From the NCBI GenBank assembly GCA_036525185.1, contig DATDAW010000015.1, positions 1 through 64,000 of the forward strand: DNA of 64,000 bases. The letters run 5' to 3'. Position 1 is the first letter of the stretch, and the number at the start of each line of letters is the position of its first letter. Below are positions 25,267-33,898 of the stretch, one piece after another. Source of the stretch: DATDAW01 sp036525185 (GTDB lineage: Bacteria > Verrucomicrobiota > Verrucomicrobiia > Chthoniobacterales > DASVRZ01). Position numbers and translations under genes: made by a program. The notes under the pieces are model-generated. The model saw only the letters and a list, made by a program, of their open reading frames with translations. It had not been told where the DNA came from and ran no database searches.

Positions 25267-26367
25267 ATGACCGCTGACGCTCCAGAAATCACCTCGGTTG
25301 CAATTCCTCCGTCGCTCGACGAAGCGCAAAAAGGCACTTCGCTGTGGAAAGACGCCTGGCGTCGGCTTAGACGGAACAAGCTCGCCATCATCGGCCTCAT
25401 CAATTTCGTCCTCATCACGCTCTTTTGCCTGATCGGCCCATATTTTGTTCCCTACCAATCCGGCGAACAGGCTCGGTCGCTTCAATCGTGCCGTCCGATG
25501 GAGCCGATCTATGCACGGATTCAGGAGCGCAAAGGCAAAATTGTTCGAACCGATTTCATTCCAGAATCGAAAATCCTCGACGAAAACGCCTTTATCACCG
25601 TGTCGAAGGAGCAGAGGGATGCGGGTCTGGCCCAACTCAAACGCGGTGAACCTCTCAAAGCTGGGCGCTACACCTACCAAATTTCCGCTCGGAAACACTT
25701 GCTCGGCACCGATGCCTTGGGACGCGATTTGCTTGTTCGTATGATGCATGGCGGACGCATTTCCATCGGCGTCGGCCTGGCGGCCACTGCTGTTTCCATT
25801 CTCATTGGCGTCGTCTACGGCGCCGTCTCCGGCTATCTCGGCGGGAACCTCGACATCGTGATGATGCGCATCGTCGATATTCTTTACACGATTCCGTTCA
25901 CGATTTTCGTGATCCTGTTGATGGTGTTTCTGCCGCCGAGCATTTTCCTGCTTTTCATGGCTATCGGCGCCGTCGAATGGCTCACCATGGCGCGAATCGT
26001 TCGCGGGGAAATTTCCGCTTTAAAACACCGCGAATTTGTCGAAGCCGCGGTCTCGCTCGGTCTTGGACGTCTTCACATTATTTTCCGCCATTTGATCCCT
26101 AACGTCCTCGGTTCGGTGATCGTCTATTCCACGTTAACGGTCCCGCAAGTGATGCTTCTCGAAGCTGTCCTAAGCTTCCTCGGTCTCGGCGTTCAGCCGC
26201 CGATGAGTTCCTGGGGTGTCCTCATCGACGACGGCGCGAAAACCATTGAAACCACCCCGTGGCTCCTCCTTTTCCCTGCCGCCATCTTCTCGCTCACTCT
26301 GTTTTCCCTCAACTTCCTCGGCGACGGACTACGCGATGCCTTGGATCCAAAATCTTCAAAAGACTGA
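25267..26367 (+). CDS. oppC: Oligopeptide ABC transporter permease OppC
   Basis: 366-residue permease. The first helix is RRNKLAIIGLINFVLITLFC; LLGTDALGRDLLVRMMHGGRIS, REFVEAAVSLGLGRLHIIFR (ATPase-contact loop) and GDGLRDALDPK at the C terminus are typical of OppC/DppC. A periplasmic insert between the first two helices (about 65-140) is long, as in OppC rather than DppC. ATG at 25267 is preferred to the overlapping TTG at 25261. A word-repeat element follows its stop. Confidence 0.94.
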   Translation: MTADAPEITSVAIPPSLDEAQKGTSLWKDAWRRLRRNKLAIIGLINFVLITLFCLIGPYFVPYQSGEQARSLQSCRPMEPIYARIQERKGKIVRTDFIPESKILDENAFITVSKEQRDAGLAQLKRGEPLKAGRYTYQISARKHLLGTDALGRDLLVRMMHGGRISIGVGLAATAVSILIGVVYGAVSGYLGGNLDIVMMRIVDILYTIPFTIFVILLMVFLPPSIFLLFMAIGAVEWLTMARIVRGEISALKHREFVEAAVSLGLGRLHIIFRHLIPNVLGSVIVYSTLTVPQVMLLEAVLSFLGLGVQPPMSSWGVLIDDGAKTIETTPWLLLFPAAIFSLTLFSLNFLGDGLRDALDPKSSKD

Positions 26368-26382
26368 TAAAACGAAAGTTTT

Positions 26383-26463
26383 CAGGATTCAGGTTTCAGT
26401 TTTCAGAAAGACTCTGACACCCATCCTGAAAACTGGAACCTGAAACCTGAAACCTGATTCCTG
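26383..26463. repeat. Word-repeat inverted element A (GTTTCAG words), oppC-oppD spacer
   Basis: Left arm repeats TTCAGG/TTTCAG words (26383-26406); right arm repeats the complements CTGAAAC (26426-26463). CAGTTTTCAG (26397-26406) pairs perfectly with CTGAAAACTG (26426-26435) across a 19-base loop, and CAGGTTTCAG (26390-26399) can pair with either of two overlapping CTGAAACCTG copies (26440-26449, 26447-26456), so the outer stem can slip. The right arm ends in the GTG start codon of oppD. It does not resemble a REP, ERIC or IS end that I know. Confidence 0.75.
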
Positions 26464-27467
26464 TGCCGCTGCTTGAAGTCGAAAATTTAAGAACAAGCTT
26501 TCACACGAGAGGCGGTGTCGTGAAAGCGGTGAATGACGTCAGCTTTTCGCTCGAAGCGGGAGAAACGCTTGGCATCGTCGGTGAATCTGGCTCCGGAAAA
26601 TCCGTCACCTGTTATTCCATCATGGGTCTCATCCCGATGCCGCCCGGGAAAATTGAAGGCGGTACCGCCCGTTTTAACGGCATCGATCTTCTAAAATGCT
26701 CCGTCCGCGAACTCAACCGCATCCGGGGCAAACGCATTTCCATGATTTTTCAGGATCCCATGACCTCGCTCAACCCCTATTTACGGATCTCGGAGCAAAT
26801 CATGGAGCCGCTGCTTATCCATGAGAAACTCACTCGTGCACAGGCACTTAAACGCGCCATTATTGCGCTCGAGGAAGTAGGTATCCAGGACGCGGACAGA
26901 CGCGTCCACTTTTATCCTCACGAATTTTCCGGAGGCATGCGGCAACGCGTCATGATTGCCATGGCGCTTATCGGGCACCCGGAAATTCTCATCGCGGACG
27001 AACCGACCACGGCGCTTGACGTGACCGTGCAGGCGCAAATCCTGGACCTCATCCGTAAGCGGCAGCGCGATCTCGGCACGGCAGTTATTTTTATCACGCA
27101 CGATCTCGGTGTTGTCGCGGCATTCTGCGACCGGGTTAACGTGATGTATGCCGGGCGCATCGCGGAATCCGCGAAAACCACCGACATTTTTGCCGAGCCG
27201 TTGCATCCCTATAATGCCGCACTCCAGCGCTCCATTCCGGCATTGCAAAGCAAAGATGCCGAGCTCTTTACGATAGCCGGTCTCCCGCCTGACTTGGCGC
27301 GCCTGCCCAAGGGCTGCTCGTTTGCCCCCCGCTGTAACCGCGCCGCTCCCGAATGTTCTGTGCGCGAGACCAAACTCCAGGAGATGAAGCCAGGCCATGC
27401 GACGTCGTGCACGCGCATTCAGCTGGGGGAGATCGCAAGTCTTAAGTCTTCAGTTTGTAAGTCTTAA
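26463..27467 (+). CDS. oppD: Oligopeptide ABC transporter ATPase OppD
   Basis: 334-residue ATPase. Walker A GESGSGKS, Q-loop IFQDPMTSLNP, signature SGGMRQRVMIAMAL, Walker B ILIADEPTTALD and the C-terminal oligopeptide-ABC motif CSFAPRCNRAAPEC are present. GTG at 26463 starts PLLEVENL, where homologues begin; no ATG precedes it and no Shine-Dalgarno is visible because word-repeat element A runs up to it. The last nine residues (SLKSSVCKS) and the stop are encoded by word-repeat element B. Confidence 0.94.
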   Translation: MPLLEVENLRTSFHTRGGVVKAVNDVSFSLEAGETLGIVGESGSGKSVTCYSIMGLIPMPPGKIEGGTARFNGIDLLKCSVRELNRIRGKRISMIFQDPMTSLNPYLRISEQIMEPLLIHEKLTRAQALKRAIIALEEVGIQDADRRVHFYPHEFSGGMRQRVMIAMALIGHPEILIADEPTTALDVTVQAQILDLIRKRQRDLGTAVIFITHDLGVVAAFCDRVNVMYAGRIAESAKTTDIFAEPLHPYNAALQRSIPALQSKDAELFTIAGLPPDLARLPKGCSFAPRCNRAAPECSVRETKLQEMKPGHATSCTRIQLGEIASLKSSVCKS

Positions 27468-27547
27468 GAAAAGAACATAGCCATCTAACGCCTACCCGAC
27501 TCCGAGCCAAAAATCTTAAGACTTCCCAACTTACAAACTTAAGACTT
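27437..27547. repeat. Word-repeat inverted element B (AAGTCTTAAG words), oppD-oppF spacer
   Basis: Nested pairs: AAGTCTTAAG (27437-27446) with CTTAAGACTT (27538-27547), GTTTGTAAGT (27453-27462) with ACTTACAAAC (27529-27538), and CTTAAGA (27463-27469) with TCTTAAG (27514-27520). The arms flank a loop of about 44 bases with no repeats. Same architecture as elements A and C but a different word. Its left arm supplies the 3' end and TAA stop of oppD. Confidence 0.77.
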
Positions 27548-27554
27548 TTTCCGC

Positions 27555-28535
27555 ATGACTCCGCTTCTCGAACTCGAAAACGTTCGCACCCATTTCCCGA
27601 TTTACAGCGGCATTTTCATGCGACGCCAGACGGGCGCCGTAAAAGCGGTTGACGGCATTTCGCTGACACTGGCTAAAGGCGAAATCCTCGGTCTCGTTGG
27701 GGAATCAGGCTGCGGCAAATCCACGCTCGCGCGCACCGTTCTGCGCCTGCTCGAGCCGACTTCCGGTGTCATCCGGCTCGAAGGACAACCACTCACCGGT
27801 GTTTCGCAAGCTGAACTCCGCGCGCAACGCATTCATTTCCAAATGGTTTTTCAGGATCCGTATGCGTCGCTGGACCCGCGTATGACCGTTTTCGATATGC
27901 TTGCCGAGGCCATACGGACACGTCACAAGGAATCGGGGAAAGCGCTCATGACCCGGGTTGCCAAATTGATGACGACTGTCGGTCTTTCTCCGGCGAACAT
28001 GCGTAAATACCCGCACGAATTTTCTGGTGGCCAGCGTCAACGCATCGCGATCGCACGTGCCCTGGCTCCGGAACCGAAACTCATCATTGCCGACGAACCT
28101 GTCTCCGCACTCGACGTTTCGATTCAGTCTCAGATCATTAATCTGCTCTTGAAATTGAGCCGCGAAATGGGGCTTACGCTTATCTTCATTTCCCACGATC
28201 TGTCAGTGGTCAAACACATCTCGGATCGGATCGCCGTCATGTATCTGGGCAAAATCGTCGAGCTTGGCCCTTCGGTCGAGGTTGTCGAGCGCCCATTGCA
28301 TCCCTACACGCGCGCTCTCGTGAGCGCCATCCCCATCCCGGACCCGGAACGCGAACGCAAGCGCCAGCGCGTCATCCTTTCCGGCGACCCGCCATCGCCC
28401 ATCCACCCGCCGTCCGGCTGCCCTTTCCATCCGCGGTGCCAATATGCCGTCGAGGCGTGCAAGACCACCGTTCCCCTGCTGGAACAGCATTTGCCGGATC
28501 ACGAAGCTGCCTGCATTCGGGTGGGGGAAATCTGA
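27555..28535 (+). CDS. oppF: Oligopeptide ABC transporter ATPase OppF
   Basis: 326-residue ATPase. An N-terminal VRTHFPIYSGIF segment before Walker A is the OppF/DppF hallmark; Walker A GESGCGKS, FQDPYASLDPRM, signature SGGQRQRIAIARAL, Walker B LIIADEPVSALD and C-terminal GCPFHPRCQYAVEAC follow. ATG at 27555 comes 8 bases after word-repeat element B. It completes the oppABCDF set, so the operon should encode a working importer. Confidence 0.95.
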   Translation: MTPLLELENVRTHFPIYSGIFMRRQTGAVKAVDGISLTLAKGEILGLVGESGCGKSTLARTVLRLLEPTSGVIRLEGQPLTGVSQAELRAQRIHFQMVFQDPYASLDPRMTVFDMLAEAIRTRHKESGKALMTRVAKLMTTVGLSPANMRKYPHEFSGGQRQRIAIARALAPEPKLIIADEPVSALDVSIQSQIINLLLKLSREMGLTLIFISHDLSVVKHISDRIAVMYLGKIVELGPSVEVVERPLHPYTRALVSAIPIPDPERERKRQRVILSGDPPSPIHPPSGCPFHPRCQYAVEACKTTVPLLEQHLPDHEAACIRVGEI

Positions 28536-28544
28536 GCAGACGAT

Positions 28545-28671
28545 CTTACTCTTACTACTCGTAATCGTAATCTTTCATCCTCGTCCTCATACTCCGCCTC
28601 AAATGAGGACGAGAGGGAGAGTATTGAGGTGGGAAGATTACGATTACGAGTAGGAGTAAAGTAAGAGTAAG
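28545..28671. repeat. Word-repeat inverted element C (GTAATC / TACTCTTAC words), after oppF
   Basis: The longest example. CTTACTCTTACT (28545-28556) pairs perfectly with AGTAAGAGTAAG (28660-28671), and the 18-base arm 28557-28574 pairs perfectly with 28634-28651, with an 8-base bulge (28652-28659) on the right. Inside, CTCGTCCTCA-type words pair with TGAGGACGAG. Each arm is itself a tandem of short words. It lies between oppF and the methyltransferase gene, which starts 11 bases later. Confidence 0.8.
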
Positions 28672-28681
28672 AAATATAACC

Positions 28682-29461
28682 ATGCCCGCCCTCGACCCCA
28701 CTCAACTGGCTGCCCAGGAGCAATTTTCGCGTCAGTCACAACGTTACGCGACGGGGCATATCCTCGAAAACATCGCAGATGTCGCTGCCGCGCTGGAATT
28801 TATCCCGCTCGGGATTCCCTCGAAAGTACTGGATGTGGCTTGTGGGGCGGGGCATACAGGGCTGCATCTGGCGACTCTGGGACACGACGTAACGCTGGCC
28901 GACTTGTCGCAACCGATGCTTGATCGGACGCTCGAAGGCGCTGCACGCAAAGGAGTGACCGTCAAAACGGCACAACATCCCGCGGAGATGATGCCTTATA
29001 CTGACGCCACGTTCGATCTCGTGACGTGCCGCATTGCGCCGCATCATTTCTCGTCGCCAGCTCGTTTTGTTCAAGAAGTGGCGCGGGTTTTGAAGCCGGG
29101 CGGCCGTTTTTTACTGATTGACGGGACGATTCCCGGTGAAAATTCCGAGGCCGGCCTGTGGCTCAATAAACTGGAGAAGCTGCGTGACCCGAGCCATGTC
29201 CGGCTGCTTTCGCCTGGCGAATGGGGCCAGCTCTGCGCCGATGCTGGACTGATCGTCGAACGTTCGACCATTCACCTCAAGGAACAACCGGACGTCGAGT
29301 GGTATTTCCAAACAGCAGCCACAAGCCCGGACAACCGAAAAGCAGTTCTCGAGATGATTGATACCGCGACACCGGACATTGTCGCGGCTTACAAAATTGC
29401 AGTGAACGATGGGAAAATCAGCTGGTGGTGGCCTATCGCAACGCTTATTGCGCGCAAGTAA
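28682..29461 (+). CDS. Class I SAM-dependent methyltransferase (UbiE/type-11-like)
   Basis: 259-residue methyltransferase. Motif I is VLDVACGAGHTGLHLA (about 50-65), then VTLADLSQPML, the motif IV-like DATFDLVTCRIAPHHF and the VLKPGGRFLLIDG motif. Length and motifs match small-molecule methyltransferases of the Ubi/Coq group; quinones are unlikely given the context. It follows oppF by 146 bases containing element C, and may be only loosely tied to the operon. Substrate unknown. Confidence 0.88.
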   Translation: MPALDPTQLAAQEQFSRQSQRYATGHILENIADVAAALEFIPLGIPSKVLDVACGAGHTGLHLATLGHDVTLADLSQPMLDRTLEGAARKGVTVKTAQHPAEMMPYTDATFDLVTCRIAPHHFSSPARFVQEVARVLKPGGRFLLIDGTIPGENSEAGLWLNKLEKLRDPSHVRLLSPGEWGQLCADAGLIVERSTIHLKEQPDVEWYFQTAATSPDNRKAVLEMIDTATPDIVAAYKIAVNDGKISWWWPIATLIARK

Positions 29462-29517
29462 ATAAACATTGCTGAATATTTATTGCCAGCGCTTCTGATC
29501 GTCAGAAAGTCTCAATT

Positions 29518-30408
29518 ATGCCACAGGATTTTTCCCAATTCCCCACCGAACAGCGCGCTGCGTATCTCGGCGCGATCGCTTCTCTTACCACTGCCGACCG
29601 CGAGGCTTCCGAGCAGGAGGTCGCGTTTCTCAGCGCTCTCGCCCAGCAAACAGGCCTAACCCAGGATCAGGCCCAAACGGTAGTCGACGCGGCGCTCGAC
29701 CCGCATACTGACGCTCTCGAAAAAAATCTCGCGGTTCTCAAGAATAGCGATTTGAGGTTCTCCCTATTGCACGACCTGCTGGCTTACGCGAAATCCGATG
29801 GAAATTTCTCCATCGAGGAGCAAAAAAGCATTGAATCCCTTGCATTGTCGCTCGGTGTTTCCCACGATCAATTCCAGGCGGTGGGCGACTTTCAACAGGC
29901 GCAAGCCACAGGTGGGGATGTCTCCGGGGTGGCGAGTGCGATGCGGAGTGCCGGCGTGCCGGCCCAGAGCGATGGGTTTCTCGGGCAACTGGTCGCTACG
30001 CTCGGTCCGATTGTTCTCCAGCAAATTCTTTCCCGCAGCGGGCGCAACGCGAGTGCCCGGGGACCGGCTGGTGTGCTTGGAGGCCTTGGCGGGAGTTCGT
30101 CTGGTGGCGGACTGATGGATATTTTGGGTTCAGTCCTTGGCGGAGCCCAAGGCGGTGGCAGGCCGACCGCTGGTGGGGGATTGGCAGACGTTCTCGGTTC
30201 CGTTTTGGGAAACGCAGGTAGCCGTCCTCAAACGCGAACCGCTCCGCCCTCCAGTGGTTTCGGGGGATTGGAGCAAATCCTGCAGGTGCTCGGCTCAAGC
30301 GGTGGCGGACCTCAGAGACAGCCGGTGGGAGCAGGCAGGTCACAGACATCCGGAGCCGATTTCGGTGATATTGCCGGCACTTTGGGCCGGCTATTCGGTG
30401 GACGCTAG
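29518..30408 (+). CDS. TerB-like domain protein with Gly-rich tail
   Basis: 296 residues. Residues about 10-125 form an all-helical TerB-like module (AAYLGAIASLTTADREASEQE, LLHDLLAYAKSDGNFSIEEQ with the acidic turn typical of the family). The rest is Gly/Ser-rich with repeated LADVLGSVLGN / LMDILGSVLGG / LEQILQVLGSS units resembling DUF937/YidB proteins. No signal peptide. Tellurite-resistance naming should not be taken as function here. Stands alone between methyltransferase and DUF4112 genes. Confidence 0.75.
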   Translation: MPQDFSQFPTEQRAAYLGAIASLTTADREASEQEVAFLSALAQQTGLTQDQAQTVVDAALDPHTDALEKNLAVLKNSDLRFSLLHDLLAYAKSDGNFSIEEQKSIESLALSLGVSHDQFQAVGDFQQAQATGGDVSGVASAMRSAGVPAQSDGFLGQLVATLGPIVLQQILSRSGRNASARGPAGVLGGLGGSSSGGGLMDILGSVLGGAQGGGRPTAGGGLADVLGSVLGNAGSRPQTRTAPPSSGFGGLEQILQVLGSSGGGPQRQPVGAGRSQTSGADFGDIAGTLGRLFGGR

Positions 30409-30506
30409 GGCCGGCGATTTTCTCAGCAAGGAGAACACTGAGGGAGTCACCCTTCGGCTGTCTCCGCATTAAATAAAAGCCTCCGGACAATGTTGGATTA
30501 TGGTTT

Positions 30507-31133
30507 ATGCTTCGCTTCGTGCGCGCATCGTCTTCGACTCCGTACTCCAAACGCCAGAACGATCTCGATCTCGTTGAAGTGGAAGTTGTATCCCCAGGCG
30601 GAAAATCGGCGTCCGACGCCGCGCCTGCCGGTTTCGGCCGTGATCGTTCGATTCCGCAGCCTGAGCCTATCGCAAAAGACCCGCTCTTCGCGCTTCTCGC
30701 CAAGGTCCTCGACGAGCTTTTCCGCATTCCCGGCACGAACATCAAGATTGGACTGGATCCTCTGATCGGTCTAGTCCCCGGCATGGGGGATAGCTCTTCT
30801 GCCGTTCTTTCGACCTTTCTTATCATCCGCGGAGCACAGGCCGGATTACCGAGAATCGTTCTTGCGCGGATGGCTCTGAATGTCCTTATCAATGCTGCGG
30901 TCGGCGCGATCCCAGGCGTGGGCGACCTTTTTTCGGTCTTTTACAAATCGAACGTTAAGAACTTCGAGCTTTTCCAAAAACACGCCGGGAACCCTCATGT
31001 GGGGAAAAAAGCCGATTGGCTCTTTGTGGGTGGCCTGATCGGCCTCATGCTCATCGTCGTTGGCCTGCTTATCACCGTTGCATTGACGGTCTTCGCCGCT
31101 CTGTGGCAAGCCGCGTGGGGCGCGGGAGCTTAG
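30507..31133 (+). CDS. DUF4112 membrane protein
   Basis: 208 residues. A disordered N terminus of about 55 residues precedes the DUF4112 core (LAKVLDELFRIPGTNIKIGL, DPLIGLVPGMGDSSSAV, AVGAIPGVGDLFSVFYKSN), which has two paired glycine-rich hairpins, and a C-terminal transmembrane helix (GLIGLMLIVVGLLITVALTV). The family is widespread and uncharacterised. ATG at 30507. Confidence 0.88.
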   Translation: MLRFVRASSSTPYSKRQNDLDLVEVEVVSPGGKSASDAAPAGFGRDRSIPQPEPIAKDPLFALLAKVLDELFRIPGTNIKIGLDPLIGLVPGMGDSSSAVLSTFLIIRGAQAGLPRIVLARMALNVLINAAVGAIPGVGDLFSVFYKSNVKNFELFQKHAGNPHVGKKADWLFVGGLIGLMLIVVGLLITVALTVFAALWQAAWGAGA

Positions 31134-31516
31134 CCGTAATCATACAGTTGCTTACGACGCCTCTGCTGGATGTTTTTCTCCCGCCCAGCGGGATTGCTCA
31201 GCACTTGCGTATCTCTGTTCCGATATGCGCGCGCGCCTCGCGCCTCTCACTTCGAAAAAATCTGCTACACAGCTGCATCGCAACGAACTGCATCGATACG
31301 GCTTAGGCGGCCTTGTTCCGTTCGCTGCCAACCTGCTCGACTGAATTGGAGTTTGTACTTCCGATTGGCCATTGTGTCGCTTTCTTCCCAGCGGTCTGTT
31401 CTTTTTTTTCCTTTCGTTCAGTGATTTTTTAAATCTGACTCTATAGCGCATCGGACTCGGGCACGCGCTGTGCTTGATGGCCATTGGTCTACCATGCACA
31501 CGAACATTTACGGAAA
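31134..31516. other. 383-base intergenic region
   Basis: Lies between the DUF4112 gene and the purine/molybdenum cluster, all reading on the plus strand. No plausible gene was found on either strand. A short CCCGC/GCGGG hairpin occurs near 31183-31195, and two T-rich tracts lie at about 31395-31415 and 31426-31436. The last 70 bases should hold the promoter of the purine cluster, but no clear -10/-35 pair stands out. Confidence 0.45.
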
Positions 31517-32332
31517 ATGGACCTGAACACGATTACCGACATCCGCCAGCCAAAGAATCCGGAGGAAATCGGTCCCTGGGAGAAAGGCTTCGCCTGGCTC
31601 GGCGGTGGCACCTGGCTGTTTTCGGAGCCGCAGGTGGACGTCAGCACGCTCATTGATCTGGACTCATTCAACTGGCCAGACATCACCGTTACGGACGCAG
31701 GGCTCGAGATTGCAGCTACGTGCAAAATCGTAACACTCAATGCCCGGGCGTTACCTTCCGAATGGACGGCTGCCCCGCTCGTAGGGTTCTGCACCAAGGC
31801 TCTCCTGATGTCCTTCAAAATCTGGAACATGGCCACGGTCGGAGGCAATATCTGTATGTCACTTCCTGCCGGGGGAATGATTTCGCTCACGGCCGCGCTT
31901 GAGGGCGTTCTCACGCTCTGGCCAAAGAGCGGGGAGCCGCGTCAGCTTTCGGTCTTGGATTTTGTTACGGGAAATAATCGGAACGTGCTGCAACCCGGCG
32001 AATTGCTTCGAAGCATTTTCATTCCGGCTTCTGCGTTGAAGAAAGAATTTGCGTGGCGCAGATTTTCGCTCACCCAGGTTGGACGTTCCTCCGTATTTGT
32101 CATTGGCACCAAATGCCCGCAAACGGGAACATTTTTGCTGACAATCACGGCTTCGACAGCGCGTCCGGTCCAGATTTCCTTCCCTGGAATTCCATCCGCC
32201 GAGCGGTTGAAATCTGCCATTGCTTCTGCGGTCTTGCCGGAGCTGTGGTTCGATGACGTCCACGGTTCGCCAGTGCACCGGGAACACCTCACTCACTATT
32301 TCGCAGAGCAAATCCGGGAAGAGCTTTCTTGA
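31517..32332 (+). CDS. FAD-binding subunit of a xanthine-dehydrogenase-family Mo hydroxylase
   Basis: 271-residue CoxM/XdhB-type flavoprotein passing electrons from the Fe-S centres to its acceptor. FAD site 1, AWLGGGTWLFS, lies near residue 28; site 2, WNMATVGGNICMS, near residue 110. The C-terminal CO-dehydrogenase flavoprotein domain is present. ATG at 31517 gives a normal N terminus; an in-frame TTG 33 bases earlier is less likely. Its stop directly abuts the ATG of the deaminase (TGAATG), implying coupling. The Fe-S/Mo partner is encoded 3.4 kb downstream. Confidence 0.88.
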   Translation: MDLNTITDIRQPKNPEEIGPWEKGFAWLGGGTWLFSEPQVDVSTLIDLDSFNWPDITVTDAGLEIAATCKIVTLNARALPSEWTAAPLVGFCTKALLMSFKIWNMATVGGNICMSLPAGGMISLTAALEGVLTLWPKSGEPRQLSVLDFVTGNNRNVLQPGELLRSIFIPASALKKEFAWRRFSLTQVGRSSVFVIGTKCPQTGTFLLTITASTARPVQISFPGIPSAERLKSAIASAVLPELWFDDVHGSPVHREHLTHYFAEQIREELS

Positions 32333-33754
32333 ATGGCCAGTCTTCTAGCCCGCAACGCAGAAGTCCTCGTCACCATGGACGGAGACCGGCGCGAACTCAA
32401 AAATGCCGGTATTTACGTGGAAGACGGTATCATTCAGCAGGTTGGCCCGACTTCTGAACTTCCATCCGTAGCCGATAATATGATCGATCTTTCGGGGCAG
32501 ATCGTCCTCCCTGGTTTCGTTAACACGCATCATCATCTCAACCAGACGCTCACCCGCAATCTGCCCGCCGCGCAAAACAACAACCTGTTTCCGTGGCTGC
32601 GCGCACACTATCGCGTGTGGGCCCGTACGACCGAGGAAGCCTCCCGTGCGAGCACGCTTATTGGTCTCGCCGAACTTGCGCTGTCCGGCTGCACGACGGT
32701 TTTCGATCACACGTATCTTTACCAGAGCGGCAATAATGTGGATTGCCAGATCGCCGCTGCAAAAGACATCGGGGTCCGTTTTCACGCCAGTCGCGGTTCG
32801 ATGTCCCTCGGCGAATCCCAAGGTGGCCTGCCTCCTGACGATTGTGTAGAGGACGAGCATTTCATTCTCCAGGACAGCGAACGGGTCATCAAAGAACATC
32901 ACGACGCTTCCATTGGCTCGATGACGCAGATCGTCCTCGCACCATGCTCGCCGTTTTCGGTTACCACATCTTTGTTGAAAGATTCTGCCGCACTTGCCCG
33001 GCAGTATGGCGTCAAACTCCACACGCACCTGTGCGAGACCCTCGATGAAGAACGCTACACACTGGAGCGTTTCGGCTTGCGGCCTGTCGACTGGATGGAA
33101 ACGCTCGACTGGCTGGGCGACGATGTCTGGTTCGCCCACGCGATTCACGTGGATGATGACGAAATCAAAAAATTCGCCCAGACCGGCTGCGGTGCGGCGC
33201 ATTGCCCGTGTTCGAACATGCGCCTTGGTTCAGGCATCGCCCCGCTCAAGAAATACATGGAGGCAGGAGTCAAAGTCGGTTTGGGTGTGGACGGCTCGGC
33301 CAGCAATGATTCGTCCAACATGTTGCTTGAAGTCCGTCAGGCCATGTTGCTTGCCCGGCTCCGTCTCGGTCTGCTGCCGCCGGAAGGTCCGCGGAAACTT
33401 TTCCTTGTGTCTCAATCGCACCCTGCCCGAGCCAGCGAATGGATGACAGCTCGTGAAGCGCTCGAACTTGCTACCCTGGGTGGCGCCAGGGTGCTGGGGC
33501 GAAACGACATCGGCTCGTTGGAATCTGGCAAATGCGCTGACTTTTTCTCGTTAAATCTGCATACAATCAATTACGCCGGCGCGTTGCACGATCCCGTTGC
33601 CGCCGTCGTCTTTTGCGCTCCCGAAAAGCCGAAATACACGGTTATCAATGGCAAGGTCGTTGTGAAAGACGGCGAAATTGTCACCCTCGACATAGCTCCG
33701 GTTATTGCAACGCACAACCGGTGTGCAGCGCTTCTTGCGGCGGACGCTGCGTAG
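32333..33754 (+). CDS. Amidohydrolase, 8-oxoguanine deaminase-like
   Basis: 473-residue metal-dependent deaminase of the AtzB/TrzN-related amidohydrolase subgroup. Metal ligands are seen in GFVNTHHHLNQTL (His66, His68), LHTHLCET, WFAHAIHVDDDE and GVDGSASNDSSNML; the last motif is characteristic of 8-oxoguanine deaminases, which give uric acid. Overlap of start and stop with the FAD subunit of a xanthine-dehydrogenase-like enzyme supports a purine substrate. Guanine or a related aminopurine remains possible. Confidence 0.87.
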   Translation: MASLLARNAEVLVTMDGDRRELKNAGIYVEDGIIQQVGPTSELPSVADNMIDLSGQIVLPGFVNTHHHLNQTLTRNLPAAQNNNLFPWLRAHYRVWARTTEEASRASTLIGLAELALSGCTTVFDHTYLYQSGNNVDCQIAAAKDIGVRFHASRGSMSLGESQGGLPPDDCVEDEHFILQDSERVIKEHHDASIGSMTQIVLAPCSPFSVTTSLLKDSAALARQYGVKLHTHLCETLDEERYTLERFGLRPVDWMETLDWLGDDVWFAHAIHVDDDEIKKFAQTGCGAAHCPCSNMRLGSGIAPLKKYMEAGVKVGLGVDGSASNDSSNMLLEVRQAMLLARLRLGLLPPEGPRKLFLVSQSHPARASEWMTAREALELATLGGARVLGRNDIGSLESGKCADFFSLNLHTINYAGALHDPVAAVVFCAPEKPKYTVINGKVVVKDGEIVTLDIAPVIATHNRCAALLAADAA

Positions 33755-33898
33755 TGCGTAGACTCTCGAGAACCGCCTTCTGCGAAAATTCCGGCCAACT
33801 CATGGAAGCTACGATCCCAGCGGACCGATGGCGGAATTGGAAGCGGAACTGATCGAGGCGCCCCGCGGGTTTTGTAGGTAGGGGGAGCTGTCGTCGCA

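Noticed and set aside
26368..28681. CRISPR-like interpretation of the repeated words in the opp spacers.
   Set aside because: Words are very short, abut each other without spacers, and are mirrored in inverted arms; no cas genes are present.
31134..31516. Candidate tRNA or small RNA gene in the gap before the purine cluster.
   Set aside because: No acceptor/T-loop consensus or stable cloverleaf found; only a short hairpin and T-tracts are seen.
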